Positions 1 to 5,923 of a stretch of 7,481 nucleotides of DNA are shown piece by piece (the first letter of the stretch is position 1; the number at the start of each line of letters is the position of its first letter). This DNA is from an uncultured Selenomonadaceae bacterium (lineage in GTDB: Bacteria > Bacillota > Negativicutes > Selenomonadales > Selenomonadaceae), in contig CAJOPK010000126.1 in assembly GCA_905236255.1 (NCBI GenBank), positions 1 to 7,481 on the forward strand, read 5' to 3'. The position numbers were made by a program, and so were the translations under genes. Below the pieces are notes generated by a model. That model was not told the DNA's origin, did no database searches, and was given only the letters and a program-made list of their open reading frames with translations.

Positions 1-192
1 AACGCCGATTTTTAACCCCCGAAATTACGGACAAGCGGCGCCGCCCCGGACGGGCGGCAGGTCGCGACATATGGAGGCATTTTCTTTGTTGCCGGACAAA
101 GAAAAGTTGGTTAAAAATTTTTATTCATTTTGGGTTTTAACATTGAAATCTCCCGCTTTATGAAACGCCCGTGGGGATTTCTCCCGTTTTCG
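1..192. other. Intergenic region with inverted repeats, no convincing gene
   Basis: This is the region left of the first promoter. Three inverted repeats are visible. The first is a 7-bp GC stem at 40-46/52-58 (GCCGCCC, loop CGGAC). The second is a perfect 10-bp stem at 80-89/96-105 with loop TGCCGG. The third is a bulged 9-bp stem at 145-154/173-181 (GAAATC-t-CCC with GGGGATTTC), ending 11 bp before the -35 box. None is followed by a clean T-run, so I do not call them terminators. One frame is open from position 2 to a TGA at 161-163. It has an internal ATG at 71 that would give a 30-residue peptide, but only a weak AGG (59-61) precedes it, so it is not called as a gene. Confidence 0.5.
80..105. 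repeat. Perfect 10-bp inverted repeat (hairpin)
   Basis: TTTTCTTTGT (80-89) is the exact reverse complement of ACAAAGAAAA (96-105), with the six-base loop TGCCGG. The stem is mostly A/T. On the plus strand it is followed by GTTGG and then a T-rich stretch rather than an immediate T-run. It could be a weak terminator of a gene to the left, a binding site, or part of a dispersed repeat. The sequence alone does not decide. Confidence 0.5.
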
Positions 193-221
193 TTGACAGA
201 CAAAAAAATAAAAAATATAAT
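193..221 (+). promoter_or_regulatory. Consensus sigma-70/sigma-A promoter of the DUF2225-DUF4127 operon
   Basis: TTGACA at 193-198 and TATAAT at 216-221 match the housekeeping consensus at all 12 positions and are separated by the optimal 17 bp, which is itself A-rich. Transcription should begin near 228, giving a leader of about 78 nt before the ATG at 306. It is the only convincing promoter upstream of the plus-strand pair, so both genes are probably transcribed from it. The bulged inverted repeat at 145-181 just upstream could be an operator, but that is speculative. Confidence 0.85.
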
Positions 222-291
222 CGTTCCGCGAAATTTAAAGGGAATTTTCAAAACGATTGCGAATTTTAAGACCCGGTAAAAATTTGATTGA

Positions 292-299
292 AGAAGGTG
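292..299 (+). promoter_or_regulatory. Ribosome binding site fixing the start of the DUF2225 gene
   Basis: AGAAGGTG lies 6 nt before the ATG at 306. A TTG at 288 in the same frame has no comparable site ahead of it and would place this Shine-Dalgarno sequence inside the gene, so 306 is preferred. Confidence 0.75.
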
Positions 300-305
300 T
301 TTTTA

Positions 306-995
306 ATGAATGAGCATACCTTTTTGGTCGAGAAACCCTGTCCCGTCTGTCTTAAATCGACGCGGGTAATAAAGACGCGCTCCCGTCTTATGGTGGAAAA
401 AACCGACGAAGATTTTTGCGTCCATTACAAGGGTTTCAATCCCTACTATTACAAAATGTGGGTCTGCGAACATTGCGGATTTGCAACCGACGAAAAAACT
501 TTTTTGACCAAAATGCCCGAACGTACCCGCAAAAAACTTTGGGACTTCCTCGCAAAAAAACAGCTTGACATTGAATTTGTCGAAGAAAGAAAATTGCCCG
601 ATGCAGTTGCCTCCTATCAACTTGCATTGAGTTATCTTGATCTGATTGAGGCTCCGGCCTCCAAAAAAGCCTCTACAAATTTGCAGCTTGCATGGATTTA
701 CCGGGATTCCGGCGACGAAGAAAAAGAACGCGAACTCATGTATAAAGCCGCCGAACTTTACGATCAGTCAATCAGCACCGAACGTTATCCGATAGGAAAT
801 TTGACGGATACCGGTGCCTTGTACCTTGTCGGTGCGATTTATTATCGGCTCGGCGAGTTTGAAAAATGTGCACAGCATCTTTCGCGTATCATAGGAGATC
901 AAACTTTGAGAAGTCGCGAACCGAAAGTTTACGAAAAGGCGCGCGATCTTTGGGGAGAAGTACGCGAACAGAAAAAAGATGCAAAAAAGAAATAA
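306..995 (+). CDS. DUF2225 family protein: zinc ribbon plus TPR-like helices
   Basis: A 229-residue protein, predicted cytosolic, with no signal peptide or membrane segment. Two cysteine pairs, CPVC (residues 12-15) and CEHC (54-57), form a probable four-Cys zinc ribbon; between them lies the aromatic FNPYYYKMWVC stretch typical of DUF2225 proteins. From about residue 85 the chain is helical, with TPR-like units around 95-120, 123-150 and 165-190 (for example the ALYLVGAIYYRLGEFEKC segment). The family is widespread in Firmicutes and related anaerobes and has no established function; protein binding through the TPR-like part is inference. The ATG at 306 is chosen over an in-frame TTG at 288 because AGAAGGTG sits 6 nt upstream of it. 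The stop is followed 16 nt later by the DUF4127 gene, so the two form an operon. The tail is very lysine-rich (QKKDAKKK). Confidence 0.87.
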   Translation: MNEHTFLVEKPCPVCLKSTRVIKTRSRLMVEKTDEDFCVHYKGFNPYYYKMWVCEHCGFATDEKTFLTKMPERTRKKLWDFLAKKQLDIEFVEERKLPDAVASYQLALSYLDLIEAPASKKASTNLQLAWIYRDSGDEEKERELMYKAAELYDQSISTERYPIGNLTDTGALYLVGAIYYRLGEFEKCAQHLSRIIGDQTLRSREPKVYEKARDLWGEVREQKKDAKKK

Positions 996-999
996 TTTC

Positions 1000-1005
1000 G
1001 GAGGG
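1000..1005 (+). promoter_or_regulatory. Ribosome binding site fixing a TTG start for the DUF4127 gene
   Basis: GGAGGG is 6 nt before the TTG at 1012. The upstream in-frame ATG at 979 overlaps the end of the DUF2225 gene and has only AGAAAAAAG before it. Starting at 1012 also puts the hydrophobic signal sequence directly at the N-terminus. Confidence 0.8.
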
Positions 1006-1011
1006 ATTTTT

Positions 1012-2643
1012 TTGATAAGAACGTGGAAGGCGTTGTGCGTCGCCTGCAGTCTGATTTTTACTTTTTCCGCAACGCACAATGTTGACGCGAAGAAAAAAGT
1101 CGTCACGGAAAGGATTTTGTACATTCCGCACGACAACAGACCGGTTGTCTTTAAACAGACGGTCGATGCGGCAAAAAAATTCGGTTGCGAAATCATAACG
1201 CCGCCCGAAGAACTTTTGGGTAACAGAGAATTTCGCGGCGATCCGGAAAAACTTTGGGAATGGCTTGAAAAAAATACCGACAAAAAAATTACGGCGGCGG
1301 TTATTTCTTCAGATTCCATGCTTTACGGAAGTTTGATAGGTTCCCGCAAGCACGAATATGAAGAGAACGTAATTTTGGAGCGAGCCGAACGTTTCCGGGA
1401 ATTTCGGAAAGATCACAAGAAACTGCCGATTTATGTATTTTCTTCAATCATGAGAACCCCGAGATCTGCGGAGGCCTCCGGTTATGAGGAGCCGGATTAT
1501 TACAGGAATTACGGCGCAAACATTTTCAGATATACCGCACTCAAAGACAAAAAAGAACTGGAAACTTTGAGCGAACGCGAAACAAAAGAGTTGGCATTTT
1601 TGGAGCGTTTGATACCTTCCCGCGCCATGAACGATTGGATGGGAAGGCGCGATAAAAATTTTGCCGCAAACAAAAAATTGATTGATCTGGCAAAATCCGA
1701 CAACTTCAATTATCTTCTGCTGGGTCGCGATGACAATGCCCCATGGTCACAAACTCACTACGAAAGCCGGCACTTGAAAGAGTACGGCGGCACCGACAAA
1801 AAAAAGTATATGGCTGTTGCCGGGATTGATGAAGTCGGATTGATGCTGATTACCCGCGCAATAAACGACGGGACGAAAAATGTTCCGTTCATTTTCGTGA
1901 AATATAATTGGGGGCGCGGCGGCGATACCGTTCCGCTCTATTCCGATGAAAAAATTGACGATTCGATTGATGCGGAAATTTTGGCGACCGGCGCAAATCG
2001 CGTGAAAGATCCGGATCATGCCGATTTTGTTTTGGTGGTAAATACCAACACGAACGGCGAAACTTACGAGGCACAGGACGCGAAAAACGCAAGCACTCCC
2101 CGCGACGGGACAAGGTATATCGTCGATACCGTTGCCGATTACGTTGCGGAAGGTCGTCAGGTGGTCGTTGCCGATATTGCCTTTGCAAACGGCGCGGACA
2201 ATGCTTTGATGGAACAATTCGGAAAACGCCGGCTTTTGACGGAATTGCACGCTTATGCCGGCTGGAATACCGCGACCAATTCAACCGGCTTTGCAATTTC
2301 TCAAGGAATTTTGGCAAAAAAAATGTCGCCGGAGGACAAGCGGGATATGCTTGTAACCCGCCTGCTTGACGACTGGGCTTATCAGGCGAATGTAAGAAAT
2401 GTGGTTGCCGCTCAATTAAAATGGGTGCGCGGCGACGGTTTTTACGGGTCTTTGAATGACAAGGTTGCCAACGTTACGGAAAGTTGCAACAGAATGATTT
2501 TGAACTTTGTCGAAAGCAATTTGCCGCCTTTCGAGGACAACGGGGAATTTTCGGTAAAATTCCCCTGGAACAGAATGTTTGAGGCGGATATTTTGCGCGG
2601 CAGGGATATTCCGAAAAAGAAAAGTTATTTCAAGCGTGATTGA
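1012..2643 (+). CDS. Exported DUF4127 family protein
   Basis: A 543-residue protein when started at the TTG preceded by GGAGGG. Residues 1-26 look like a Sec signal peptide: positive MIRTWK, hydrophobic core from about 7 to 20, and a VDA cleavage site at 24-26. There is no lipobox, so a soluble secreted or periplasmic protein is expected. Family hallmarks are YIPHDNRP (37-44), SSDSMLYGSL (99-108) and GRDDNAPWS (238-246). These conserved polar and acidic motifs suggest an active or ligand-binding site, but DUF4127 has no assigned reaction and I do not assign one. It follows the DUF2225 gene by 16 nt and shares its promoter. Near the 3' end the coding sequence contains a perfect hairpin (2542-2565). 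An ATG at 979 would add 11 residues before the signal peptide and lacks a good ribosome site. The length is normal for the family, and I see no frameshift. Confidence 0.87.
   Translation: MIRTWKALCVACSLIFTFSATHNVDAKKKVVTERILYIPHDNRPVVFKQTVDAAKKFGCEIITPPEELLGNREFRGDPEKLWEWLEKNTDKKITAAVISSDSMLYGSLIGSRKHEYEENVILERAERFREFRKDHKKLPIYVFSSIMRTPRSAEASGYEEPDYYRNYGANIFRYTALKDKKELETLSERETKELAFLERLIPSRAMNDWMGRRDKNFAANKKLIDLAKSDNFNYLLLGRDDNAPWSQTHYESRHLKEYGGTDKKKYMAVAGIDEVGLMLITRAINDGTKNVPFIFVKYNWGRGGDTVPLYSDEKIDDSIDAEILATGANRVKDPDHADFVLVVNTNTNGETYEAQDAKNASTPRDGTRYIVDTVADYVAEGRQVVVADIAFANGADNALMEQFGKRRLLTELHAYAGWNTATNSTGFAISQGILAKKMSPEDKRDMLVTRLLDDWAYQANVRNVVAAQLKWVRGDGFYGSLNDKVANVTESCNRMILNFVESNLPPFEDNGEFSVKFPWNRMFEADILRGRDIPKKKSYFKRD
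2542..2565. repeat. Perfect 10-bp hairpin inside the 3' end of the DUF4127 gene
   Basis: GGGGAATTTT (2542-2551) pairs exactly with AAAATTCCCC (2556-2565) around a CGGT tetraloop. It lies about 75 nt before the DUF4127 stop and, on the other strand, about 85 nt beyond the mutL stop. There is no T-run on either side, so it is not a standard intrinsic terminator. It may protect mRNA 3' ends or slow polymerase at the convergent junction. Confidence 0.5.
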
Positions 2644-2650
2644 TAAGTTG

Positions 2651-4552
2651 TCAAGTTCGGTGAAACATTTTTGCAAGATCGCCGGACGAAAATTTTATTA
2701 TGGTCGGTCGTCCGTGCGGGCAGGTGTACGGATGCGGAGTTTTGCTCAAATCGTCGAGAAGAATTTGCATTTGTTTAAAATTCAACTCCTGCCCGGCTTT
2801 TATTGCTGCACGGCAGGCGGTTGTTGCCAAGCATGATTGGCGAATGTTTCTTGCAATTTCTTCACTTCTTTCGGCGGAAATTTTTTCGTCGAAATCTTTT
2901 TCCGGCAAATTTGCGACGATTTCCCGAATCATTTCCTCCGGATCCGAGTCCGCCGCATCCGTCGGAATTTCAATCAATTTAAATTCATTTTCTCCGCCGG
3001 GCTCAAAAGTAAATCCGAGTTGCCGGAAAAGTTCCGAATAATTTTCAATGACCGCCGATTCCCGCGAATCAAATTTTAAATCCCGGTGAATCAAAAGTCT
3101 TTGCGCGGGAATATCTCCCGCAGCTCCGCTCAATCTGTCGAACAAAATTCTTTCGTGCGCCGCGTGTTGGTCGATTATGTACAAATCGGATCCGCCGCGT
3201 GCAACGATGTAACAAAAATCAATTTGTCCCAAAGGTTGCAAATTTCCGGGCGGAGTCGTTTTTTTTGTTTCGGAAACTTTTTCGCAAATGTCCGTTGCAA
3301 AATCTTCATTAAAATCTTTGACTTCTTCAAAATCCGAGTCGTACGAAAACTCTTCCCGTGCCGCCTCCAAATTTTTTTGCATTTCGTTAATCGAAAGATT
3401 TTCTGAAGTTTCGGCAAAGTTGTTTGATTGATAAGGTTGAGGATTTAAATTTTTCGGTTTTTCCGGTTTTTCGGAAGAAAATTCGTTGAAACTCAAACTG
3501 CCGCCGGAAATTTTTTCGGGAGCAACCGCAATTTTTGTAAGATCGTGAATTTCCTCTTCCGGGCGTTTGTCGGCAATCGCCTCATGAACAGCCCGATAAA
3601 CCGCCTTGAAAATCTTCCCTTCGTTCTCAAATTTCAATTCGGTCTTTTGCGGGTGAACATTTACGTCAATCGAATTTTGCGGGACTTCGATTTTCAACAG
3701 GGCAAAGGGATAACCGGTTTTCGGAATCATTGACTTGTAAGATTCGTCCAAAGCCTTAAAAATTGTCCGATTGGAAACGATTCGCCCGTTTACGATAAAA
3801 GTTTGCCAATTCTTGTAAGTCCGGACAAAATTCGGCTTGCTTATAAATCCGGAAATTTTCAATTCGCTTTCTTCCAAATTCAACGGCAAAAGCGCATCGG
3901 TCAATTCGGTTCCGTAAATCGCGCTCAATGTGTCAATCAAATTTCCGTTGCCGGGTGTGGCAAGGGCGTTTCTGTTTCCGTTTATAAAGTTAAATGCAAT
4001 ATCAGGTCGGCTGACGGCAAGTTTTACGACAAATTCATGAATTTTGTTTGATTCGGTCGTCGTCGCCTTCAAAAATTTCAAGCGGACGGGAGTATTGAAA
4101 AAAAGTTCTTCAACCAAAACGGTCGTGCCGATTTTGCAGCCCGTTTCGTAAGAGTCGATCATTTTTCCGCCGTCGATTTTTATTTTTGTGCCGAGTTCGT
4201 CCTCCGGGCGGCGGGTCTGCAGGGTAAATTTTGAAACGGCGGCAATGGTTGGAACGGCCTCTCCGCGAAATCCCAAAGTCGAAATTTGTTGAAGATCGGA
4301 AACTTTTTCGAGTTTGCTTGTGGCATGCCGGCGCACCGCAAGCCCGGCATCTTCCCGATTCATTCCGCAACCGTCATCGGTCACGCGCATTAAAGCTCTG
4401 CCGCCGTTTTGAATTTCAACTTCAATTCTGCGCGCCCCCGCATCAATGGAATTTTCCACAAGTTCTTTTACGCAGGAGGCGGGACGTTCGACAACTTCAC
4501 CCGCCGCAATTTTGTTTATTGTGTTCGTGTCAAGCAAATGAATTTTACTCAA
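2651..4552 (-). CDS. mutL: DNA mismatch repair protein MutL (endonuclease type)
   Basis: 633 residues. The N-terminal GHKL ATPase has motif I with E30 and N34 (KELVENSIDAGA), motif II DDGCGM (59-64) and motif III GFRGEA (94-99). An acidic linker covers roughly 340-440. The C-terminal domain is the nicking type found in bacteria without MutH. It has DQHAAHE (461-467), ACR (579-581), CPHGRP (611-616) and a final MFHR (629-632), which together form the metal site. QRLLI at 484-488 sits where the beta-clamp binding motif of Bacillus MutL lies. The last acidic residue of DQHA(X)2E(X)4E is D472 instead of the usual Glu. The role is to link MutS mismatch recognition to strand incision; no mutS is in the window. 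The TTG start overlaps the yqgF-like stop as TTGA, with AAGGAGG 7 nt upstream, so translation is probably coupled. It is the last gene of the lgt operon. Confidence 0.97.
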   Translation of the reverse strand: MSKIHLLDTNTINKIAAGEVVERPASCVKELVENSIDAGARRIEVEIQNGGRALMRVTDDGCGMNREDAGLAVRRHATSKLEKVSDLQQISTLGFRGEAVPTIAAVSKFTLQTRRPEDELGTKIKIDGGKMIDSYETGCKIGTTVLVEELFFNTPVRLKFLKATTTESNKIHEFVVKLAVSRPDIAFNFINGNRNALATPGNGNLIDTLSAIYGTELTDALLPLNLEESELKISGFISKPNFVRTYKNWQTFIVNGRIVSNRTIFKALDESYKSMIPKTGYPFALLKIEVPQNSIDVNVHPQKTELKFENEGKIFKAVYRAVHEAIADKRPEEEIHDLTKIAVAPEKISGGSLSFNEFSSEKPEKPKNLNPQPYQSNNFAETSENLSINEMQKNLEAAREEFSYDSDFEEVKDFNEDFATDICEKVSETKKTTPPGNLQPLGQIDFCYIVARGGSDLYIIDQHAAHERILFDRLSGAAGDIPAQRLLIHRDLKFDSRESAVIENYSELFRQLGFTFEPGGENEFKLIEIPTDAADSDPEEMIREIVANLPEKDFDEKISAERSEEIARNIRQSCLATTACRAAIKAGQELNFKQMQILLDDLSKTPHPYTCPHGRPTIIKFSSGDLAKMFHRT

Positions 4553-4959
4553 AAATTTTCCTCCTTTTCGGATTCGAGATACCGCCGCGCCAAAATTTCC
4601 GCAACTATGTCGTCAACCGGAACCGGCGGCACCTGCATTGAAGTCGGCAAAAATCTTCGCCAACCTTCCGGCGGATTTTTTACCCAATACTCCCGCCGGG
4701 CCTGTTCCGTCGTATGTTTTTCGTCAATGATTTTCACCGGCAAATTTGTTTCCGAAATTTTTTCCTTTGCGGATTTGTGCGTTGTACCGTTTCCCAAAAT
4801 TACGATTTCGATTTTAAATTTTTCGGCAAGTTCGGAAATTGTACCGGAAAGTTTTTCGGTTTCGATAACCTTTTGAAATTTTACTTCTCCGCCGTGATTC
4901 AGCACGGCAACGCCGCACTTGTCCCGACCGGGATCTATTCCGATTATAAACCCGTTCAA
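4549..4959 (-). CDS. YqgF/RuvX-like RNase H-fold nuclease
   Basis: 136 residues, about the size of YqgF/RuvX proteins. The first strand carries GIDPG (7-11) with D9. A second conserved site, IDEKHTT (78-84), matches the DERLT-type motif with E80. The C-terminal helix has VDDIVAEIL (115-123) with D116/D117, completing the usual acidic triad. The family includes the nuclease that matures the 5' end of 16S rRNA, and members were also called Holliday junction resolvases. The DPG motif and the PPVPVDD tail differ from standard RuvX, so this may be a paralogue, with the regular ruvX elsewhere; that is inference. It starts at TTG with GGTGAT 6 nt ahead, overlapping the TGA of the upstream reductase gene. 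Its stop overlaps the mutL start by 4 nt, and its last codons supply the mutL ribosome binding site. Confidence 0.75.
   Translation of the reverse strand: MNGFIIGIDPGRDKCGVAVLNHGGEVKFQKVIETEKLSGTISELAEKFKIEIVILGNGTTHKSAKEKISETNLPVKIIDEKHTTEQARREYWVKNPPEGWRRFLPTSMQVPPVPVDDIVAEILARRYLESEKEENF
4560..4566 (-). promoter_or_regulatory. mutL ribosome binding site within the yqgF-like gene
   Basis: AAGGAGG on the minus strand, 7 nt before the mutL TTG. It is a full Shine-Dalgarno match embedded in the codons for the C-terminal EKEEN of the upstream protein. It supports the TTG start and translational coupling. Confidence 0.8.
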
Positions 4960-4965
4960 AATTTA

Positions 4966-4971
4966 ATCACC
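4966..4971 (-). promoter_or_regulatory. Ribosome binding site supporting the TTG start of the yqgF-like gene
   Basis: GGTGAT, 6 nt before the TTG at 4959, matches the 3' half of the extended Shine-Dalgarno sequence AGGAGGTGAT. It contains the TGA stop of the aldo/keto reductase gene, so ribosomes ending there are well placed to restart. Confidence 0.55.
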
Positions 4972-5896
4972 AATTTTCAAAACGCCGATTTTGATTCAAA
5001 GAATCCATTTCCTTCATTTCTTCCGGCGAAAGTTCAAAGTCAAAAATATCAATGTTTTCCGAGATGTGACCGGGATTTTTTGATCCGGGAATTGTGACGT
5101 AACCGGACTGAATTTGATGTTTCAAAATTATCTGTGCCGGACTTTTGCCGTGCGACTTTGCAATTTTCAAAATCGTTTCATTCCCAAAAAATTTTTCGGT
5201 ATTGCCGCGTCCGCCGAGAGGATACCAAGATTCCATAACCGTACCGTATTTCTTCAGATAATTTTTCAAATCTTCATTTTGATAAAAGGGGTGATTTTCA
5301 TTTTGGACGACCGCCGGGACAATTTCGGCAATTTTCAAAATCCGCTCAAAATCTTTCGGTGTGTAATAATTTGAAATTCCGATCGACTTTATTTTTCCGG
5401 CGTGAACCCCCCGTTCCAATGCCTTATAAACTTCCTCATCATTTCTGCCGGGCTGATGAATAAGCATCAAGTCAATGTAACCCAAATTCAGGTCGGCAAG
5501 GGAATCGTCAATCGCCTTGTCCGGATTGTTGTAATTTCCGGGCATGATTTTGCTTGTAACGAAAATATCTTCCCGCCGCGCAATTCCTTCATCAATCGCC
5601 CGGCGAACACCTTTGCCGACCCCGAGTTCGTTGCCGTAATAACGCGCCGTATCAATCAATCCGTAACCGGATTTAATCGCATAATAAACGGAATCTTCGG
5701 CGGTTTTGTTGTTCAAAGTCCATGTACCCAATCCGAGAACCGGCATTTTGTTGCCGTCATTCAAAGTTATTTTCGGCACGAAAATTTCCCCTTTCGTTTT
5801 TTCCACATTATTTTTTTCTGAAGTTTCTCCGCAACCCGCAAGAAAAAAGACCGAAATAAGGAAAAAGCAAATTCCGGAATAAAAAAATTTTTTCAT
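4967..5896 (-). CDS. Aldo/keto reductase with a lipoprotein signal peptide
   Basis: 309 residues. The N-terminus is a classic type II signal: MKK, a hydrophobic stretch (about 4-18) and the lipobox LAGC with Cys22, then a polar linker to about 40. The rest is a full-length (beta/alpha)8 aldo/keto reductase, starting at PKITLNDGNKMPVLGLGTW. The catalytic tetrad is intact: D82 and Y87 in DTARYYGNE, K116 in TSKI, H147 in IHQP. The cofactor loop is IPGS near 264-267, followed by an EN pair, as in NAD(P)H-dependent members related to 2,5-diketo-gluconate reductase. The substrate cannot be predicted. GGAGGG 8 nt before the ATG confirms that the signal peptide belongs to the gene; an internal start would delete the first beta strands. 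It lies 27 nt after lgt, which would lipidate it. An NAD(P)H enzyme outside the cytoplasm is odd, because the cofactor is not normally available there. Confidence 0.9.
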   Translation of the reverse strand: MKKFFYSGICFFLISVFFLAGCGETSEKNNVEKTKGEIFVPKITLNDGNKMPVLGLGTWTLNNKTAEDSVYYAIKSGYGLIDTARYYGNELGVGKGVRRAIDEGIARREDIFVTSKIMPGNYNNPDKAIDDSLADLNLGYIDLMLIHQPGRNDEEVYKALERGVHAGKIKSIGISNYYTPKDFERILKIAEIVPAVVQNENHPFYQNEDLKNYLKKYGTVMESWYPLGGRGNTEKFFGNETILKIAKSHGKSPAQIILKHQIQSGYVTIPGSKNPGHISENIDIFDFELSPEEMKEMDSLNQNRRFENW

Positions 5897-5904
5897 CGGA
5901 ACAA

Positions 5905-5910
5905 CCCTCC
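5905..5910 (-). promoter_or_regulatory. Ribosome binding site of the aldo/keto reductase gene
   Basis: GGAGGG on the minus strand, 8 nt before the ATG at 5896, in the 27-nt gap after lgt. It decides that translation begins ahead of the lipoprotein signal and not inside the reductase domain. Confidence 0.8.
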
Positions 5911-5923
5911 TTTCAAAAATTTT

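Noticed and set aside
40..58. GCCGCCC/GGGCGGC hairpin as an intrinsic terminator
   Set aside because: The stem is strong but no T-run follows on either strand, so termination is not supported.
228..270. Near-direct repeat GCGAAATTTAAAG (228-240) and GCGAATTTTAAG (259-270), 31 bp apart, in the leader
   Set aside because: GCGAA and AAATTT words are common throughout this window, so a paired operator cannot be separated from composition.
768..1319. Long minus-strand open frame (183 codons) opposite the DUF2225/DUF4127 junction
   Set aside because: It lies antisense to two recognised genes, its product resembles no family I know, and it has no good ribosome site. It is a shadow of the coding strands.
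1747..2317. Two minus-strand open frames opposite the DUF4127 gene (up to 167 codons)
   Set aside because: They overlap each other and a well-supported family member. Their composition (Arg- or Ile/Phe-rich) is typical of antisense shadows.
4231..4876. Plus-strand open frames opposite the 5' part of mutL and the yqgF-like gene
   Set aside because: They are fully antisense to conserved catalytic motifs, and the products are unusually rich in Arg, Phe and Cys with no recognisable domain.
5402..5821. Plus-strand 139-codon open frame opposite the aldo/keto reductase
   Set aside because: It is antisense to an intact reductase with all four catalytic residues, and has no independent support.
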